Source: Prevotellaceae bacterium (GTDB lineage Bacteria; Bacteroidota; Bacteroidia; Bacteroidales; UBA932). From it: 6,731 nucleotides of DNA. Both the position numbers and the translations under genes were made by a program. The stretch covers positions 1-6,731 of the forward strand of contig JAIRMK010000089.1 of the NCBI GenBank assembly GCA_031258755.1, written 5' to 3'. The notes under the pieces are model-generated. The model was not told where the DNA came from and searched no databases. It was given only the letters and a program-made list of their open reading frames with translations. Below are positions 5,145-6,731 of the stretch, piece by piece (within the stretch, counting starts at the first letter, position 1; each line of letters opens with the position of its first letter).

Positions 5145-6473
5145 ATGAAACAAATATCCTTATTTATTTTACTGTATTGTTTTTGCTCAACAGCAAATGT
5201 GCAGGCGCAGAACCCCGCCCACCAGTGGTTTGAAGAAGCCCGGTTCGGCATGTTTATTCATTTCGGCCCTTACAGCGTTTTGTGCGACGGCGAATGGATT
5301 ATGCACAACAAACCGATTACCGTGTACGACTACCACAAGTTGCAGCACATTTTCAACCCGCAATGGTTCGATGCCAAAAAATGGGTAAGCCTCGCCAAAG
5401 CAGCGGGCATGAAATACATCACGTTCACCTCGCGGCATCACGACGGTTTCAGTAACTGGGATACCAAGCAGTCGGACTGGAATATCATACATACGCCCTA
5501 CGGCAAAGACCTTATCCGGCAATTAGCCGACGAGTGCCATAGCGAAGGCATTAAATTGGCATTCTATTACTCGTTGCTCGACTGGTCGCGCGAGGACTAC
5601 AGTTTTACCACCGGGCGCACGGGCAAAGGGACGGGACGTACCGAACAAAAGGAATGGGACGCCTACATCCGCTTTATGAAAGCCCAATTAACGGAGTTGC
5701 TTACCAATTACGGCCCCATTGCCGGCATTTGGTTCGACGGCGAATGGGACCAGCTGCCGGCAGAAAATGCTGTAACTCACTTGTCGCATGACATGTCGCA
5801 GGTGAATTGGCGCTTCGACGAAATATACAGTTTGATTCATTCGTTGCAACCGGATTGCATGATTGCCAACAACCACCACCTCCCGGCCCTGCCGGGCGAA
5901 GATTACCAAGCCTTTGAGAAAGACTTGCCGGGCGAAAACACCGGCGGCGGATTTAGCGCCCACCAAAGCGTTTCAGACCGGCTACCGCTCGAAACCTGTG
6001 AAACACTAAACAATTCGTGGGGATACAACTTGCGTGATGATAATTTCAAAACAACCAAGCAGTTGATCGATATCTTAGTGAGAGCGGCCGGATATGGCGC
6101 GAACCTGCTCCTGAATGTGGGGCCTAAACCTACCGGTGAAATCGACGACACGTCTGCCACCCGCTTGAAAGAAATCGGACAGTGGATGGCCGTACACGGC
6201 GAAACCATCTACGCTACAAAGGCCGGCATAGTCCGTCCGCAATCGTGGGGCGCAACCACGCAGAAAGGCAATACGCATTATATTCATATCCTGAAAAATG
6301 AAAATGCTCGCTTGACGCTACATTTCCCCGCCACCGTCAAGTCGGCCAAGTGGCGCAATATTGACGCCCCCTTAAAGTGGAAACAGAACAGGAAAACCGG
6401 CGAGCTCACCTTCACCTTAGACGCTCCTTTGGACGATTTGGATTCGATTATCGAAGTGACGGTGAAAAAATAA
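5145..6473 (+). CDS. Secreted GH29 alpha-L-fucosidase
   Basis: The enzyme (442 residues) should hydrolyse alpha-linked L-fucose from host or plant glycans by a retaining mechanism. A signal peptide (1-21, ending VQA before QNPAHQWFE) sends it out of the cytoplasm, probably to the periplasm; there is no lipobox cysteine. The catalytic barrel covers about 25-345: FGMFIHFGPYSV (34-45), SRHHDGFSNWD (96-106), and GIWFDGEWD with the expected nucleophile D198. The acid/base residue is less conserved; E283 in LETCETLNNSWGYN aligns with the WE...SWGY region that carries the proposed acid/base in human FUCA1, but E286 or a Glu near 252-264 cannot be excluded. A small C-terminal beta domain (about 355-442) completes the protein. 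The length fits a single-domain GH29 enzyme with no added carbohydrate-binding module. It is transcribed away from the LiaF-like operon and toward a twin-arginine-signal gene, as in glycan-use loci. Linkage specificity cannot be read from sequence alone. Confidence 0.95.
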   Translation: MKQISLFILLYCFCSTANVQAQNPAHQWFEEARFGMFIHFGPYSVLCDGEWIMHNKPITVYDYHKLQHIFNPQWFDAKKWVSLAKAAGMKYITFTSRHHDGFSNWDTKQSDWNIIHTPYGKDLIRQLADECHSEGIKLAFYYSLLDWSREDYSFTTGRTGKGTGRTEQKEWDAYIRFMKAQLTELLTNYGPIAGIWFDGEWDQLPAENAVTHLSHDMSQVNWRFDEIYSLIHSLQPDCMIANNHHLPALPGEDYQAFEKDLPGENTGGGFSAHQSVSDRLPLETCETLNNSWGYNLRDDNFKTTKQLIDILVRAAGYGANLLLNVGPKPTGEIDDTSATRLKEIGQWMAVHGETIYATKAGIVRPQSWGATTQKGNTHYIHILKNENARLTLHFPATVKSAKWRNIDAPLKWKQNRKTGELTFTLDAPLDDLDSIIEVTVKK

Positions 6474-6666
6474 GGCAATTATATACAAGTTTACCCTGAA
6501 TAATTTGGTGAATTTTCTGCGGATGGCATTCCCAGCATCCGAGCAAGCCGCCAAGCAGGGCTCGATAATAACGTAAACTAAAAACAATATCACACAATCT
6601 TTTTGCAGAATAAAAAAAATATTTGTATTTTTATGCCCTAATTTATAAAATTTTTAAATAAATATC
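6474..6666. other. Intergenic region after the fucosidase gene, with two small hairpins
   Basis: There is no coding sequence here. CGGATG (6520-6525) pairs with CATCCG (6536-6541), and CGAGC (6540-6544) pairs with GCTCG (6560-6564); the two stems share bases 6540-6541 and so compete. Neither is followed by a T run, so a standard intrinsic terminator is not supported. The stretch from about 6565 is very AT-rich and probably holds the promoter of the next gene, but I found no well-spaced TAnnTTTG element. Confidence 0.5.
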
Positions 6667-6731
6667 ATGAACCAACCAAAACAAAACAGACGCGGCTTCC
6701 TCAAAACACTGGGGTTAGGCGCCGTCGCTTT
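6667..6731 (+). CDS. N-terminus of a protein with a twin-arginine (Tat) signal, truncated by window end
   Basis: Only 21 codons and two bases are visible. The peptide begins MNQPKQNRRGFLKTLGLGAV: the pair RR followed by GFLK and a hydrophobic run is a twin-arginine export signal, so the protein should be exported folded. In Bacteroidota such starts are common on Gfo/Idh/MocA-type oxidoreductases (including GH109-like enzymes) and some other enzymes of glycan loci; too little is visible to choose. It follows the fucosidase gene by 193 bases on the same strand, so it may belong to the same glycan locus. The ATG follows an AT-rich leader with no Shine-Dalgarno site. Confidence 0.75.
   Translation, partial: MNQPKQNRRGFLKTLGLGAVA

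Noticed and set aside
6471..6570. Intrinsic terminator after the fucosidase gene
   Set aside because: The hairpins at 6520-6564 are short and no T run follows either of them on the plus strand.

Overview
The window looks like chromosomal DNA of a Bacteroidota member, most likely a Bacteroidales relative of Bacteroides or Parabacteroides. The reasons are a TonB-dependent receptor with a Bacteroidota-style plug, a secreted GH29 fucosidase, a LytS-type kinase next to a LiaF-like protein, AT-rich intergenic DNA between coding regions of moderate GC, and three promoter-like sites of the Bacteroides form (TTG or TTTG, 20 bases, then TAnnTTTG). No rRNA, tRNA, CRISPR array, transposase or integrase was seen.

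The left three quarters (positions 1 to 4954) is a run of six genes, all on the minus strand and closely packed. In transcription order they are: a LiaF-like four-helix membrane protein with a His-rich linker; a small 2[4Fe-4S] ferredoxin-like protein; a LytS/YehU-type sensor histidine kinase; a small membrane or exported Cys-rich protein resembling the Bacteroidota DUF6769 / HYC_CC_PP-like proteins; a TonB-dependent outer-membrane receptor; and a secreted heavy-metal-associated (HMA) domain protein cut off by the left edge. The gaps are 12, -4 (ATGA overlap), 43, 56 and 42 bases. One promoter lies before the LiaF-like gene and a second before the Cys-rich gene. The first three genes look like a membrane sensor module and the last three like a soft-metal (perhaps copper) handling module. 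That the first controls the second is inference from order and spacing only.

Positions 4955 to 5144 form a divergent intergenic region carrying back-to-back promoters and an imperfect direct repeat with 20 to 21 base spacing. To its right, on the plus strand, is a secreted GH29 alpha-L-fucosidase (5145 to 6473). After a 193-base gap with small hairpins comes the first 21 codons of a protein with a twin-arginine signal (6667 onward). These two genes look like part of a glycan-degradation locus unrelated to the metal and sensor genes.

The best candidate for something undescribed is the six-gene array: a kinase with no response regulator in view, preceded by an iron-sulfur protein and a His-rich LiaF-like protein, and running into a Cys-rich protein, TonB receptor and HMA protein, with the Cys-rich gene apparently starting at or next to its own transcription start.
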